Part shown: positions 1-9,910 of the stretch, in pieces | How the letters are laid out: every line of letters starts with the position of its first letter | Numbering within the stretch: position 1 is the first letter of the stretch | Source: Frankia gtarii | GTDB taxonomy: Bacteria; Actinomycetota; Actinomycetes; Frankiales; Frankiaceae | Assembly (NCBI RefSeq): GCF_025403375.1 | Contig: NZ_JAMPTM010000030.1 | Location: 1 to 38,348 of the forward strand | Direction: 5' to 3' | DNA length: 38,348 nt | Made by a program: the position numbers and the translations under genes | Notes under the pieces: generated by a model | Databases searched by the model: none | The model's input: only the letters and a program-made list of their open reading frames with translations | Told to the model about the DNA's origin: nothing

Positions 1-744
1 GTCTGCGGGGTCTGTGGGGTCGGAGACGAGGATGACGGCGAGGGTGCGGGGGCCGTGGACGCCCTCGACACGGTCAAACTCGATGTCGCTGGTGGCCGAC
101 GGGCCGCTGATGAGCGTGATCGGACGGGCCGGGTCCAGGCGGGCGAGCAGGTCGGGGACGCTGTGGACGACCTGGTCGGCCCGGACGACGCAGACGTGGA
201 CGTCGGGCACCAGGGTGATCGCGCGCCGGCCCTGGTCGGGGGAGCCGTCGAGGGCGATCGTCCCGGTCAGCGCGCAGGCCGCCGCGCAGCCGGTGACGAC
301 CGCCGCGAACCCGTCGAGCTCGGCGGGGGTGAAGCCGCCGTCGACGACGCCGTCCGGGCACCAGCCCGCCGGCAGCCCAGGTGGGACGAGCACTTCCCCG
401 CCGCCCCGCCCTGCGGAACCGGGCGGGTGTTCGGTGGAGCGGGGTGAGTGTGCCGCCGAACCGGGCGTGGGCCTGACGGAGGCGGCGGCCAGGGCTGCGC
501 GGATCGCGGCCGGCTCGTCGCCGGGGGCCGCGTCGACAACGGACGCCCGGTAGTCGACGAGCCGGTGGCGCAGCAGATCCAGCAGCGGCGGGCTGCCGGG
601 CGTCGGGCCGTCGCCGCGGTGGTAGTCGCGGGGGATGTCGACATCGTCGTCCGCGCCTGGTCCGCGCACCGCACCGCCGAGGCCGACGCCCGCGTGCGCG
701 TTCGCGGCCCGAATGCGGGCCAGCACCTCGTCGCGCGCGCTCAC
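1..744 (-). CDS. lutC: LutC/YkgG-type LUD-domain protein, 3' end cut by window
   Basis: Third gene of a lactate-oxidation operon, part of the LutABC system that oxidises L-lactate to pyruvate in the cytoplasm. The frame opens at a GTG whose GTGA overlaps the lutB stop, and runs 248 codons to the window edge without a stop. The last part reads ITLISGPSATSDIEF followed by RVEGVHGP, the conserved C-terminal signature of LutC proteins, so only a few residues should be missing. A Pro/Ser/Gly-rich insertion lies around residues 95-115. LutC is a soluble LUD-domain subunit without its own Fe-S cysteine motif. Identification is firm; the true end lies outside the window. Confidence 0.9.
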   Translation of the reverse strand, partial: MSARDEVLARIRAANAHAGVGLGGAVRGPGADDDVDIPRDYHRGDGPTPGSPPLLDLLRHRLVDYRASVVDAAPGDEPAAIRAALAAASVRPTPGSAAHSPRSTEHPPGSAGRGGGEVLVPPGLPAGWCPDGVVDGGFTPAELDGFAAVVTGCAAACALTGTIALDGSPDQGRRAITLVPDVHVCVVRADQVVHSVPDLLARLDPARPITLISGPSATSDIEFDRVEGVHGPRTLAVILVSDPTDPAD

Positions 745-2222
745 GCCGAGCCGCCGCGGGTGCGGGACCACCACTGGCGGAAGGTCTCCTCGGGGGGCCG
801 GGGGGCGTCGCGGCTGGACGTCCACGCCGACAGCGGCGGGGGCAGCGAGGACAGCCGGCCCGAGGCGCGCCCGGCCAGCCGGCCGAGGCGGGAGGCGGTC
901 TCGGCGGCGGCGAAGCGGGTGGGGGAGGACATCACCCAGGCGGCGGCGGCCATGGTGAGTGCCTCCGCGGTGGGCAGCGGGCGGTCGCGGGCGGCGTCGA
1001 CGTGGGCGGTGCGCAGGCGGACGAGCAGCGACGGGATGTCGATGCGCACCGGGCAGACGTCGTAGCAGGCGCCGCACAGGCTGGAGGCGTACGGCAGCGA
1101 GGCGTTGTCGTCGCTGCCGGAGTGGATGCCGGTGAGCTGCGGGGACAGCACGGCGCCGATGGGGCCCGGGTAGACCGAGCCGTAGGCGTGGCCGCCGGTG
1201 CGCTCGTAGACGGGGCAGACGTTCAGGCAGGCCGAGCAGCGGATGCAGTGCAGCGCGTCGCGGCCGACGGCGTCGCCGAGGGCGGCGGTGCGGCCGTTGT
1301 CGAGCAGGACCAGGTGGAACGCCCGCGGACCGTCACCGGGGGTGACGCCGCTCCAGGTCGACGTGTACGGGTTCATCCGCTCACCGGTCGACGACCGTGG
1401 CAGCAGCTGCAGGAACACCTCCAGGTCCTGCCAGCTCGGCACGACCTTCTCGATGCCCATCACCGTGATCAGCGTCTCCGGCAGGGTCAGGCACATCCGG
1501 CCGTTGCCCTCGGATTCGACCACGACCAGCGAGCCGGTGTCGGCGACGCCGAAGTTCGCCCCCGACACGGCGACCCGCGCCCGCAGGAACGTGCGGCGCA
1601 GGTGGGCACGGGCGGCCATCGCCAGGTGGCGCGGCTCGGCGGTGAGCGACGGGTCGACGCCGGGCATTTCGCGCAGGAACAGCTCGCGGATCTCGGCGCG
1701 GTTGCGGTGGATCGCCGGGACCAGGATGTGGCTGGGCACGTCGTCGCCGAGCTGGATGATCAGTTCGGCGAGGTCGGTCTCGTGGGCGGTGATGCCGGCG
1801 TCGGCGAGCGCGGCGTTCAGGCCGATCTCCTGGGTGGCCATCGACTTGACCTTGACCAGTTCGGTCGCGCCGGTGGCCTGGACGAGGCCGGTGACGATCG
1901 CGTTCGCCTCGTTCGCGTCGCGGGCCCAGTGGACCGTCCCGCCGCGGGCGCTCACCTCGGCCTCCAGCCGGACGAGATGGTCGTCCAGGCGGGCCATCGT
2001 CGCCCTTTTGATCGCCTCGCCGGCGAGGCGCAGCTGCTCCCAGTCGTCGAGTTCGCCGACCGCCGTGGCCCGTTTGGTGCGGATGACCCCGATGGCGTGG
2101 CCGAGGTTACGGCGCAGCTGGCTGTCCCCGAGGGCGTCGCGCGCGGCGGCGGGGAACGACCGGTCACCGCGCAGCTGCCCGACACCGGGTGGCGCGGGGA
2201 TCCCGAGGAACGCCGCCGCCAT
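741..2222 (-). CDS. lutB: LutB-type iron-sulfur lactate oxidation protein
   Basis: LUD-domain protein with ferredoxin-like clusters, 493 aa, close to the usual 470-490. It is the electron-carrying subunit of LutABC. Residues 1-300 form the LUD domain. Cys326, 329, 332 and 336 form a CX2CX2CX3CP motif, and Cys383, 386 and 390 lie in a second motif (CGACYDVCP). The ATG start at 2222 overlaps the lutA stop as ATGA, and the stop overlaps the lutC GTG, so the three genes are translationally coupled. The frame stays open upstream through lutA, but that extension is antisense-like, Arg/Pro-rich and not part of the protein. Confidence 0.93.
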   Translation of the reverse strand: MAAAFLGIPAPPGVGQLRGDRSFPAAARDALGDSQLRRNLGHAIGVIRTKRATAVGELDDWEQLRLAGEAIKRATMARLDDHLVRLEAEVSARGGTVHWARDANEANAIVTGLVQATGATELVKVKSMATQEIGLNAALADAGITAHETDLAELIIQLGDDVPSHILVPAIHRNRAEIRELFLREMPGVDPSLTAEPRHLAMAARAHLRRTFLRARVAVSGANFGVADTGSLVVVESEGNGRMCLTLPETLITVMGIEKVVPSWQDLEVFLQLLPRSSTGERMNPYTSTWSGVTPGDGPRAFHLVLLDNGRTAALGDAVGRDALHCIRCSACLNVCPVYERTGGHAYGSVYPGPIGAVLSPQLTGIHSGSDDNASLPYASSLCGACYDVCPVRIDIPSLLVRLRTAHVDAARDRPLPTAEALTMAAAAWVMSSPTRFAAAETASRLGRLAGRASGRLSSLPPPLSAWTSSRDAPRPPEETFRQWWSRTRGGSA

Positions 2223-2959
2223 CAGACGGAGGACTGGGTGCTGGCGAGGATCTCGGCGAGGTGCACCGTGCGGGTGGCGGCCCGCAGCCGGGTCAGGCCG
2301 CCGCCGATGTGCATCAGGCAGGACGCGTCGCCCGCGGTGGCCACCTCCGCGCCGGTGCCGAGCACGTGGCGCATCTTGTCGGCGAGCATCGCCGTCGACG
2401 TCGGGGCGTTCTTCACCGCGAAGGTGCCGCCGAACCCGCAGCAGGTCTCCGCCTCCGGCAGCTCCACCAGCGTCATCCCGGCGACCTGGCGCAGCAGCCG
2501 CAGCGGGCGGTCGCCGACCCGCAGCACCCGCAGCGAATGGCAGGTCGGATGGTAGGTGACCCGGTGCGGGTAGTAGGCGCCGACGTCGGAGACGCCGAGC
2601 ACGTCGACGAGCAGCTCGGACAGCTCGTAGGTGCGGGCCGCGACCGCCTCGGCGCGGCGGGCGAGCGCGTCGTCGCCGGCGTCGCGGGCGAGGGCGGCGT
2701 GCTGGTGGCGTACCGAACCGGCGCACGAGCCGGACGGGGTGACGATGACGTCGGCGTCGGAGAACACGTCGACGTGGTGGCGGACCAGCTCGACCGCCTC
2801 GCGGGCGTAGCCGGTGTTGACGTGCATCTGCCCGCAGCAGGTCTGCCCGGCGGGGAAGACGACCTCGTGGCCGAGGCGTTCCAGCAGCTCCGTCGTGGCC
2901 TGCCCGACCCGGGGGAACAGCGCGTCGACGAGGCACGTCACGAACAGCGCAATCCTCAT
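2222..2959 (-). CDS. lutA: LutA/YkgE-type (Fe-S)-binding lactate oxidation protein
   Basis: First gene of the lut operon, 245 aa, a CCG-domain protein related to the heterodisulfide reductase and GlcF family. Two cysteine-rich signatures are visible, TCCGQM near residue 40 and TCCGFGG near residue 170. The start at 2959 ([12 protein letters not shown]) is preceded by GGAGG about nine bases upstream; a longer frame exists, but its first 20 residues are Arg-rich and not family-like. The product acts with LutB and LutC in NAD-independent L-lactate oxidation. No regulator gene lies beside it in the window. Confidence is high. Confidence 0.93.
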   Translation of the reverse strand: MRIALFVTCLVDALFPRVGQATTELLERLGHEVVFPAGQTCCGQMHVNTGYAREAVELVRHHVDVFSDADVIVTPSGSCAGSVRHQHAALARDAGDDALARRAEAVAARTYELSELLVDVLGVSDVGAYYPHRVTYHPTCHSLRVLRVGDRPLRLLRQVAGMTLVELPEAETCCGFGGTFAVKNAPTSTAMLADKMRHVLGTGAEVATAGDASCLMHIGGGLTRLRAATRTVHLAEILASTQSSV

Positions 2960-3241
2960 CCGATCCCGCCTCCGCACGTCCGACGCCGCGCTTCGGCGTC
3001 GAGCCCACCTGCGCGCCAACGCTGCCGGATCCGAGCCACGGGTTCGAAACTATCCCGGCCGGGCCGCGGACGTCCGCGCATCGCGCAACCCGCCGCGCGG
3101 CACCGGCACCGAGGCGGATTCCACCGCAGCCACCCGGGGCGCACGATGGTGCCTGATTGCTCACGGACGGCTCCGCGTCGGAGTCGGGACATACCCTGGC
3201 CCAGTGACAAAGAGGGGCACCGAACGAGGAGAAGAACGTCG
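2960..3241. promoter_or_regulatory. Divergent lutA/cysK intergenic region with 14-bp palindrome
   Basis: This 282-bp region must hold both promoters. It contains a perfect palindrome CGCGGACGTCCGCG at 3065-3078 and a second, CCCGGCCGGG, at 3054-3063. On the minus strand TAGTTT (a TANNNT -10) is followed by a long leader to lutA, without a good -35. Before cysK, AGGAG lies about 10 bases ahead of the ATG. The palindrome is a candidate operator; which regulator binds is unknown. Confidence 0.35.
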
Positions 3242-4174
<933 letters not shown>

Positions 4175-4177
4175 GCC

Positions 4178-4927
4178 GTGCTCGCGACGCTGCGCCGGGA
4201 CCTGCGCACCGCGCGGGACCGCGACCCCGCCGCTCGCTCCACCCTCGAAGTCGCGTTGTGCTACCCCGGCGTGCACGCCCTGTGGGGCCACCGGGTGAAC
4301 CACTGGCTGTGGACGCACGGGATGCCGCTGCTCAGCCGGGTCGGCGCCGAGGTGACCCGCACACTGACCGGCGTCGACATCCACCCCGCCGCCCGGATCG
4401 GCGAGGGCGTGTTCATCGACCACGCCACCGGCGTGGTCATCGGCGAGACCGCCGAGGTCGGCGCCGACGTGACGATCTACCACGGGGTGACGCTCGGCGG
4501 GACCAGCCTGGAGGCCACCAAGCGCCACCCGACGATCGGCGACCGGGTGGTGATCGGCGCCGGCGCGAAGGTGCTCGGCTCGTTCACCGTCGGCGCCGAC
4601 AGCCGCATCGGCGCGAACGCCGTCGTCGTCCACCCCGTCCCGCCCGGCTCGGTCGTCGTCGGCGTCCCCGGGCAGGTCATCAGCCCGAGCCGCCCGCAGC
4701 CCGCCCACGACGACCGGATGCCCGACCTGGTCGGCATCAGCCTGCAGTCGCTGCTCACCCGGGTCAACCGGCTCGAGGCGGCCCGCGCCGGCACCCCCGT
4801 CGCGGCCGGTGCCGCTGCCACCGCCGGCGAGGGTGCCGGCGCCGGTGAGGGTGCCGGCGACGGGGAGCGGCCGCCGATCCGCCTGCCTCAGGCCGGCGTC
4901 TGGCAGGGCGAGGACTTCTCCATCTAG
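4178..4927 (+). CDS. cysE: Serine O-acetyltransferase
   Basis: Acetylates L-serine with acetyl-CoA to feed CysK; GTG start three bases after cysK, 249 aa. The N-terminal helical part (residues 1-65) is short, as in actinobacterial CysE. It is followed by hexapeptide left-handed beta-helix repeats ([39 protein letters not shown]). After about residue 195 comes a linker and a low-complexity Ala/Gly/Glu tail made of two 18-bp repeats ([12 protein letters not shown]), then a basic/Pro end reaching EDFSI. CysE commonly uses a C-terminal Ile for CysK binding, and this protein ends in Ile, which fits complex formation despite the long tail. Confidence 0.95.
   Translation: MLATLRRDLRTARDRDPAARSTLEVALCYPGVHALWGHRVNHWLWTHGMPLLSRVGAEVTRTLTGVDIHPAARIGEGVFIDHATGVVIGETAEVGADVTIYHGVTLGGTSLEATKRHPTIGDRVVIGAGAKVLGSFTVGADSRIGANAVVVHPVPPGSVVVGVPGQVISPSRPQPAHDDRMPDLVGISLQSLLTRVNRLEAARAGTPVAAGAAATAGEGAGAGEGAGDGERPPIRLPQAGVWQGEDFSI
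4826..4861 (+). repeat. Two 18-bp in-frame tandem repeats in cysE tail
   Basis: Two near-identical 18-bp units at 4826-4843 and 4844-4861 encode GEGAGA and GEGAGD. They lie outside the catalytic domain, in the disordered C-terminal tail. Confidence 0.75.
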
Positions 4928-4940
4928 GAGTCTTCTGGCG

Positions 4941-5996
4941 CTACCAGTTGTAGTTCCAGTAGATGATTCCGCTGATCAGCCCCTCGTTCCAGCCGTCGTC
5001 GGAGTCGAAGAAGTCCAGCGGCATGACGCCCAACTGGCCCACGGTGCGCCACTGCTCGATGTTGCCCCAGATCGCGTCGTAGAGCGGCGGCTGGATGAGG
5101 TCGGCGTAGCCGTCCGGTGCGATCCACGGCGGATCGTTCGCGCTCACGTAGTTGACGTAGAGGCGGTCGTCGCCCGGCTGGCGGTAGACCACCGACGCGT
5201 TCGCCTGGGCCCAGATCTCGTCGAACTTCACGTTCGGGTCATCTTGGCTGTAGTCATCCTGGATGACGAGGTTGGACCCGCCGTAGTTGATGCCGCCGAG
5301 GCCGGCCACGTCACCGAGCAGCACGATCTTCCCGCGGGCCTGGCCCACCGTCGGGATGCTGCTGTCGGTGTAGTAATACGACCGCAGGTACCTGTTGTTG
5401 AAGATCTCCCGGAAGTCCTCGTCGCTTTCGTGGGAGTACTCCTGCTTCACCCGCATCAGGATGAACTCGGACGGGTGGCTGTAGAGGAAGTCCGCGCACT
5501 TCTGCTGGACGTCCCCGAACATGATGTTCTGGTAGTAGGCGCCGTGGTGGATGGCGAACGACATGTCCGAGCCGCTGCCGACGACCCGGCACCGGATGTC
5601 GAGGAAGCGGCAGCCCCGGTCGAGCTGGTCGGCGACGTCGAGTGTCTGGCAGGGCACGAAGATGTTTCCCTTGCCGTACCGGGCGCAGGACTCGTGGGTT
5701 CCGGGGATCGAGACCCGCCCGATCGAGTTGCCGTCAGGCAGGTAGTACATCCAGTCCTTGCCGGTGAGCAGCTCGGCCGGCTTCGCGCGGGCGCGCAGCA
5801 GCCGCTGGCCGACGGCTTCGGAGAGCTCGGTCCGCAGGGCGGCGAAGCTCGCCGCCTGGGACGTGGTCGGGCGCAGGTCGGCTTCGGTGAAGGCCGGACG
5901 TGTCATGGCGGGCGGGAGGTCGGTGGGTTCGCCCGCCGGCCCGGTCGGGATCTCGGCGAGCTTCGTCTCGTCGTCGTCGTCGTGCACGCTTGCCAT
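4941..5996 (-). CDS. Phosphatidylinositol-specific phospholipase C-like (PI-PLC X domain) protein
   Basis: TIM-barrel phosphodiesterase-like protein, 351 aa. The X-domain signatures are visible: SIPGTHESCA with His101 as the likely first catalytic His, FLDIRC with Asp133 and Arg135, and FAIHHGAY with His150/151 as the second His. PSEFILMRVKQEY follows as the next strand. In characterised bacterial PI-PLCs an Asp follows the first His; here it is Glu102. The start at 5996 (MASVHDDDDE) has GGAG eight bases upstream. No signal peptide is seen, although family members are normally secreted; the longer frame to 6218 does not give a convincing one either. It faces cysE with 13 bp between the ends. 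Substrate is unknown. Confidence 0.8.
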   Translation of the reverse strand: MASVHDDDDETKLAEIPTGPAGEPTDLPPAMTRPAFTEADLRPTTSQAASFAALRTELSEAVGQRLLRARAKPAELLTGKDWMYYLPDGNSIGRVSIPGTHESCARYGKGNIFVPCQTLDVADQLDRGCRFLDIRCRVVGSGSDMSFAIHHGAYYQNIMFGDVQQKCADFLYSHPSEFILMRVKQEYSHESDEDFREIFNNRYLRSYYYTDSSIPTVGQARGKIVLLGDVAGLGGINYGGSNLVIQDDYSQDDPNVKFDEIWAQANASVVYRQPGDDRLYVNYVSANDPPWIAPDGYADLIQPPLYDAIWGNIEQWRTVGQLGVMPLDFFDSDDGWNEGLISGIIYWNYNW

Positions 5997-6267
5997 CGGT
6001 ATCTCCAGGTCAGGGGAGTCTGTGGGGGGAGTCTGTGGGAACAGCGGCGCCGATGCCCGGTTCCGGGCGGCGTTCTTCCGAGCAGCGCGTTTTCTGGCGG
6101 GAAAAACGACGGTGACAACGGCGGAAAGCCGGAGATGGAATCGAACCGGGCGGTCCGGCGCGCTCGCGGGGAATCGTCGGATCGGAAAGAGGAGTCTGGA
6201 AATCGTGCGATCTGCCACCGGTCATGCGATGACGTGGCGGCCACCGGGTGATATCTACCGGAACGAC

Positions 6268-6295
6268 AGCCTAGGGGCGCGTCGCAGCCAGGCAA
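6268..6295 (-). promoter_or_regulatory. Candidate promoter for the PI-PLC gene
   Basis: On the minus strand TTGCCT (6295-6290) and TAGGCT (6273-6268, TANNNT form) are 16 bases apart. The implied leader is about 265 nt, which is long, so this is only a candidate. Confidence 0.35.
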
Positions 6296-6356
6296 GGATG
6301 ATTCCCGAAAATTGTCCGGAACAGTAACCACAGCGCCGCCGGCGGCGCGGGCGACC

Positions 6357-6392
6357 GTCAGCCCGTGCGGACGGGGATCCGCACGGGCTGAC
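6357..6392 (-). terminator. Strong hairpin terminator after the hydrolase gene
   Basis: Perfect 15-bp stem, GTCAGCCCGTGCGGA paired with its complement, with a 6-nt loop, 76 bp beyond the stop at 6468. There is no U-tract, as is common for actinobacterial terminators. Confidence 0.75.
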
Positions 6393-6467
6393 ACGGCGGC
6401 GGATGCGTGGGAGAGCGTCCACCTGGGTCCTCATGGAGGGCTCGGCGTCGGGGAGGGGGCCCGGTCC

Positions 6468-8546
6468 CTACCGGACGATGACGCGGGCCGAGGCGAGGTT
6501 GGGGATGCGGCGCGAGGTGGCGCTGATGTCACCGTCGCGGTGGGACTCGACGAGGGCGGTGGCGAAGTAGGTGCCGGGCGCGTCGTAGGTGTGCGTCGTG
6601 GTCACGGTCACCTCGGCCTGCGAGCCGTCGAGGTTCTCCGTGCGGGGGAAGGCGCCCTGGCCGTCGAAGTCCCACTGGAGGCCGACGATCGTGCCGGCGC
6701 CGGGCGGCGTCTCGGCGTGGGCGGAGAGCGTGACCGCCTCACCCACCGCGACCTCGGCTCGTGCGCCGCCGTTCGCCGTCACCGACACGACCGGTTGGAT
6801 ACCGCGGCGTTCCTTGGCCGTCGCCGGAAGGACGATCGCGCCGTCTCGGTAGTCGTACTGTGTGTCGACCGGTTCGATGCCGTTCTCCACCCAGTCGACC
6901 AGGTCGACCAGGGACTGCTCGATGATCGGCTGGTAGTTCACCAGGTAGGTGGTGTTCGCCCGGCCCGGCGCCGACGCAGCCATGTTCGGCGGAACGTGCT
7001 CGGCGTTCTCGGTCCAGCGCAGGCGGAATTTCGTGTGGGCCAGCTCGACGCCGTACTCGCGTTCGATGTTCGCCTTGAAACCCAGGCCCTGCGGCGGCCA
7101 CAGCGACGAATCGTGGGTGTGGTGCACCCACAGCAGCTTGCCCTCGATCCGGCCGGTGTGCTTGACGCCCATGAACGGCGACATCTCCGGGAGTTCGTAC
7201 TGCTGGTAGAGGGGCTCGCCGTCGACCCGCAGGAAGTCGTACTCCGGCTCCCACGGGAGGAGATGATGCCGGTAGTAGTAGCAGTAGGCGAGAAAGGCGT
7301 GGTTGTCGACCCGTACCCGGTCGCCCGGCTCGACGCCGGTGAAACGCAGGTTCGCGGCCTCGCCGTCGCTGTCGACGAGCAGGACGTCCCGGTGCCCGTT
7401 GAGGACGTAGAGCTTGCGTCCAGCGGCCGCGCCGCTGGTCAGTTCGATGCCGGCCCCGAGGATGTAGCCGTCCGGAACCTCGTCGAGCTGCACCGCCATC
7501 GGGATGTGCCACATGTTGTTCATGGCGGCGAACAGCGACGCCAACGCGCGCACCTGACCGAGCTCCGCCGTCTGCAGGGTCGGGTCCTCGAGCAGGTCCT
7601 TCGCGTACAGGACCCGCTTCACCGTCGTGTCCAGCTCGATCAGGTCGTCGCGCACGAGTTCGGGCTGGTCGAACCCGACATGACCGGGCTTGGTCCAGAA
7701 GTTCTCCCAGTACTGCGGGTAGTCGGCCTGCAGGCGCGTGGCCATCGACGACCACAGCCACATCTGTCCCATCGGCTGGGCGATGAAGGACTCGTCGCCG
7801 CGCGGGTAGCCGATCCGGTAGACATTCGCGAGTTCCTCGCGCTGATGGGTGTTCAGGCCGGCGAACGGATCGCCGCTGCCGCCCGGCCACATCGCGTCGA
7901 CGACGTCGTGGATCCTGTCTCCGAGTACCCGCTGGACGTTGAACATCGACGAGAAGTTGGGCGTGCCGTTGCGCAGCAGTCGCAGGTCGCCGTAGTCGCC
8001 GTCCTGGGCGTCGCCCATGTAGGGCAGGGCCGCGTCCCACACGTCGGGCGCATAGGCCAGGCACAGCGGCGAGCGGCGCGCGCCGCCGCTTCCGCCGTAC
8101 ACGTAGGCGTACGCGGTCGGCGCTCCGTAGATCTGGGCGGCCACGAACTTGGCGAACCGGGCGGACTCGGCGGCGGCCCGATAACCGTAGATCGTCGGAT
8201 CGGGGCCGGCCTTCGGATCCATGACATCGCCGATGTGGCCCATGTTGGACTCGACGGCGAAGCCGCCCATCCGGAAAATCATCTCCAGCCCGCCGGTCAC
8301 TTGGCCGAGCGGGCCGGTGTTGACGTTCTCGTGGCCGGCGTTGGCGCCTTCCAGCGGCTGGAAAAGGCGGCCCCGCCATCTCTCGGCGGGCGGGTAACAA
8401 AGCGCGAACCGGGTGCTCGTCCCCTCGAAACCACCATGGATATAACGATGCTCGACGGGCTCGTTGCGCTGTTCGTCCTCGTCGATGTACGGCACGCCGA
8501 AGAAACTGTCGATCACAACGTAGGAGTCGAGTCCAAGGGACGTCAT
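6468..8546 (-). CDS. Tannase/feruloyl esterase-like alpha/beta hydrolase with C-terminal PKD-like domain
   Basis: Large hydrolase, 692 aa. The nucleophile elbow is probably GGSGG with Ser153, followed by RRSPLCLAYAPDVWDAALPYMG. The helical cap and catalytic core reach about residue 560; HHTHDSSLWPP may carry the catalytic His. Residues about 595-692 form a PKD/Ig-like sandwich (VTLSAHAETPPG, GLQWDFDGQG, HTYDAPGTYFATALVES). The start at 8546 has AAAGGAAG upstream and a good promoter 55 bp away. No signal peptide is visible, which is odd for a protein with a PKD module. The alpha/beta-hydrolase fold is a confident reading; the tannase-like label is tentative and the substrate unknown. Confidence 0.75.
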   Translation of the reverse strand: MTSLGLDSYVVIDSFFGVPYIDEDEQRNEPVEHRYIHGGFEGTSTRFALCYPPAERWRGRLFQPLEGANAGHENVNTGPLGQVTGGLEMIFRMGGFAVESNMGHIGDVMDPKAGPDPTIYGYRAAAESARFAKFVAAQIYGAPTAYAYVYGGSGGARRSPLCLAYAPDVWDAALPYMGDAQDGDYGDLRLLRNGTPNFSSMFNVQRVLGDRIHDVVDAMWPGGSGDPFAGLNTHQREELANVYRIGYPRGDESFIAQPMGQMWLWSSMATRLQADYPQYWENFWTKPGHVGFDQPELVRDDLIELDTTVKRVLYAKDLLEDPTLQTAELGQVRALASLFAAMNNMWHIPMAVQLDEVPDGYILGAGIELTSGAAAGRKLYVLNGHRDVLLVDSDGEAANLRFTGVEPGDRVRVDNHAFLAYCYYYRHHLLPWEPEYDFLRVDGEPLYQQYELPEMSPFMGVKHTGRIEGKLLWVHHTHDSSLWPPQGLGFKANIEREYGVELAHTKFRLRWTENAEHVPPNMAASAPGRANTTYLVNYQPIIEQSLVDLVDWVENGIEPVDTQYDYRDGAIVLPATAKERRGIQPVVSVTANGGARAEVAVGEAVTLSAHAETPPGAGTIVGLQWDFDGQGAFPRTENLDGSQAEVTVTTTHTYDAPGTYFATALVESHRDGDISATSRRIPNLASARVIVR

Positions 8547-8600
8547 CGAACTTCCTTTCACGCCTGAGTCACCCACATTGGTGAAGCTGACCAGGGGTCG

Positions 8601-8629
8601 ACAGTAGAGTGACGCAGGCCACAAGTCAA
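8601..8629 (-). promoter_or_regulatory. Sigma70-type promoter of the hydrolase gene
   Basis: On the minus strand TTGACT (8629-8624), a 17-base spacer and TACTGT (8606-8601). The expected start near 8594 gives a 48-nt leader to the ATG at 8546. This is one of the best promoter matches in the window. Confidence 0.6.
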
Positions 8630-8666
8630 CGGCGTTCACCGCGAGACTGGTCAGCAAGGCGAGCGT

Positions 8667-9725
8667 TCAGGCGGGCGAGTCTGTGCGGCGGGCGTCCCGG
8701 TGGGTGTCGCGGTGGGTGTCGCGGTGGGGGCCCGTGCCCTTGAGGGTGCGGTGGATGGGGGCGGTCTCGAGGCGGCGGATGCCGGGGATCGCGGCGACCG
8801 GGCCCGTGAGGTAGCGGTAGAGGGCGCCGGCGTCGCGGCAGACGACCGCCGCGTACAGGTTCGCCGTGCCGGTGGTCGCCCCCGCGAACGCCACCTCCTC
8901 GTGCTCGGCGAGCGCGGCGCCGACCTCGGCGAGCCGGGCCGGCTCGACCTCCAGCCACAGCGACGCCCGCAGATGCCCCAGCATCGTGGCGTGATCGAAG
9001 TCCAGATCGTAGTAGAGCGCGCCGGACGATCGCAGCTCCGACAGCCTTCGCCGCACCGTCGTCTGCGACCACCCGGTGGCCGTGGCCAGCTCGGCCGCCG
9101 AGGTCCGGCCGTCCACGGCGAGGGCGTCGAGCAGCCGCTGATCGTCGCGGCCGAGCCGGACGGGGTCCTCGGTGGTCTCGGTCAAACGGCGGGCCGGCGC
9201 GTCGGGCGGGGTGAGCGCCGCGGTCTGCGCCGGGCCGAGCGGGCCGGTGCGGGTCAGCGGGCTGAGGTCGCGGCCGAAGAAGACATGCAGCAGCGCGTGC
9301 GCGGTCACCTGCACCACCCGAGGGGTGCGCGGGAGCTGCTGCAACAGCAGCGTGTCGTCCTGGCCGGGGGCGGCGCCCTGCACGATGCAGGAGATCTCCG
9401 TGCCGCCGGAGATCAGGCTCACCCAGCGGGTGTCGGTGCGCCGGGCCAGCGCCTCCCCGACGGACGCCGCCGCATCCGGGGTGCACCGCACCCGCACGAG
9501 CCATGCGGTCAGCCCGATCCGCAACGGGTCGACCAGGCCCAGCACCCGCAGCGTCCCGGTGCCGCGCAGTCGGGCGTAGCGGCGGGCCACCGTCTGGTCG
9601 GAGACGCCCAGAACCTCGCCGATCCGCGCGAACGGCGCCCGGCCGTCGACCTGGAGGGCGTGCATGATCTGCCGGTCGAGCCGGTCTGAAGAGCCCAGCG
9701 ACGGCCACGGGATGTCGGATTCCAC
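8667..9725 (-). CDS. Double-domain Lrp/AsnC family transcriptional regulator
   Basis: 352 aa, twice the usual 150-160 of an Lrp protein, with two HTH plus ligand-binding units in tandem. HTH 1 is at residues 17-60 (LDRQIMHALQVDG, IGEVLGVSDQTVARR) and HTH 2 at about 188-235 (LLDALAVDGRTSAAELATATGWSQTTVRRR). The beta-alpha-beta-beta RAM-like domains follow each. The start is a GTG at 9725 without a strong ribosome site. It is divergent from the MFS exporter at 9911, which it may control, and lies upstream of the hydrolase gene in the same direction but with a separate promoter between. The C-terminus carries an HRDT repeat. Confidence 0.85.
   Translation of the reverse strand: MESDIPWPSLGSSDRLDRQIMHALQVDGRAPFARIGEVLGVSDQTVARRYARLRGTGTLRVLGLVDPLRIGLTAWLVRVRCTPDAAASVGEALARRTDTRWVSLISGGTEISCIVQGAAPGQDDTLLLQQLPRTPRVVQVTAHALLHVFFGRDLSPLTRTGPLGPAQTAALTPPDAPARRLTETTEDPVRLGRDDQRLLDALAVDGRTSAAELATATGWSQTTVRRRLSELRSSGALYYDLDFDHATMLGHLRASLWLEVEPARLAEVGAALAEHEEVAFAGATTGTANLYAAVVCRDAGALYRYLTGPVAAIPGIRRLETAPIHRTLKGTGPHRDTHRDTHRDARRTDSPA
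8689..8728 (-). repeat. 12-bp tandem repeats in the Lrp-type gene 3' end
   Basis: Units of 12 bp at 8701-8712 and 8713-8724, with degenerate copies on both sides, encode HRDTHRDTHRDA at the protein C-terminus. Confidence 0.75.
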
Positions 9726-9757
9726 CCATGGAGGCTAGCGGCTGTCGAATTCCACCG
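9713..9757. promoter_or_regulatory. 30-bp-spaced direct repeat at the Lrp/MFS divergent junction
   Basis: TGTCGGATTCCACCC (9713-9727) and TGTCGAATTCCACCG (9743-9757) match at 13 of 15 positions and start 30 bp apart, about three helical turns, so both would lie on one face of the DNA. The first copy covers the regulator start codon. Paired sites on one face suit Lrp-type binding and autoregulation; this is inference. Confidence 0.4.
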
Positions 9758-9910
9758 CACCGGTGCCGATGACTGGGGTGCGGGCCCGGCCCGGTGGACG
9801 GTGGAGCCACGGATCACCCGGCTACCCGGCTGTCGATGTTCGAGCGCCTCACGGCCAGGCGACGTCACGGCCGCCACCCGGCCCTCGCCCCCGGAACGGA
9901 GTTTCCCCGA

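Larger units (their letters stand above)
5997..6467. other. Intergenic region upstream of the PI-PLC gene
   Basis: No gene is supported on either strand. It holds a candidate minus-strand promoter (6268-6295), the terminator hairpin of the upstream hydrolase gene (6357-6392), and about 270 bases of leader before the PI-PLC start, in which I see no clear structure. Confidence 0.5.

Noticed and set aside
3030-3070. tRNA-like GGTTCGAA T-loop sequence
   Set aside because: No matching acceptor stem, D-arm or anticodon arm can be drawn around it.
2223-3164. N-terminal extension of LutB through the lutA gene
   Set aside because: The extension is out of frame with LutA and Arg/Pro-rich; LutB has a proper ATG overlapping the lutA stop and normal length from there.
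6312-8567. 751-codon open frame on the plus strand
   Set aside because: It lies opposite the hydrolase gene, has Val/Arg/His/Glu-rich low-complexity composition and no recognisable domain.
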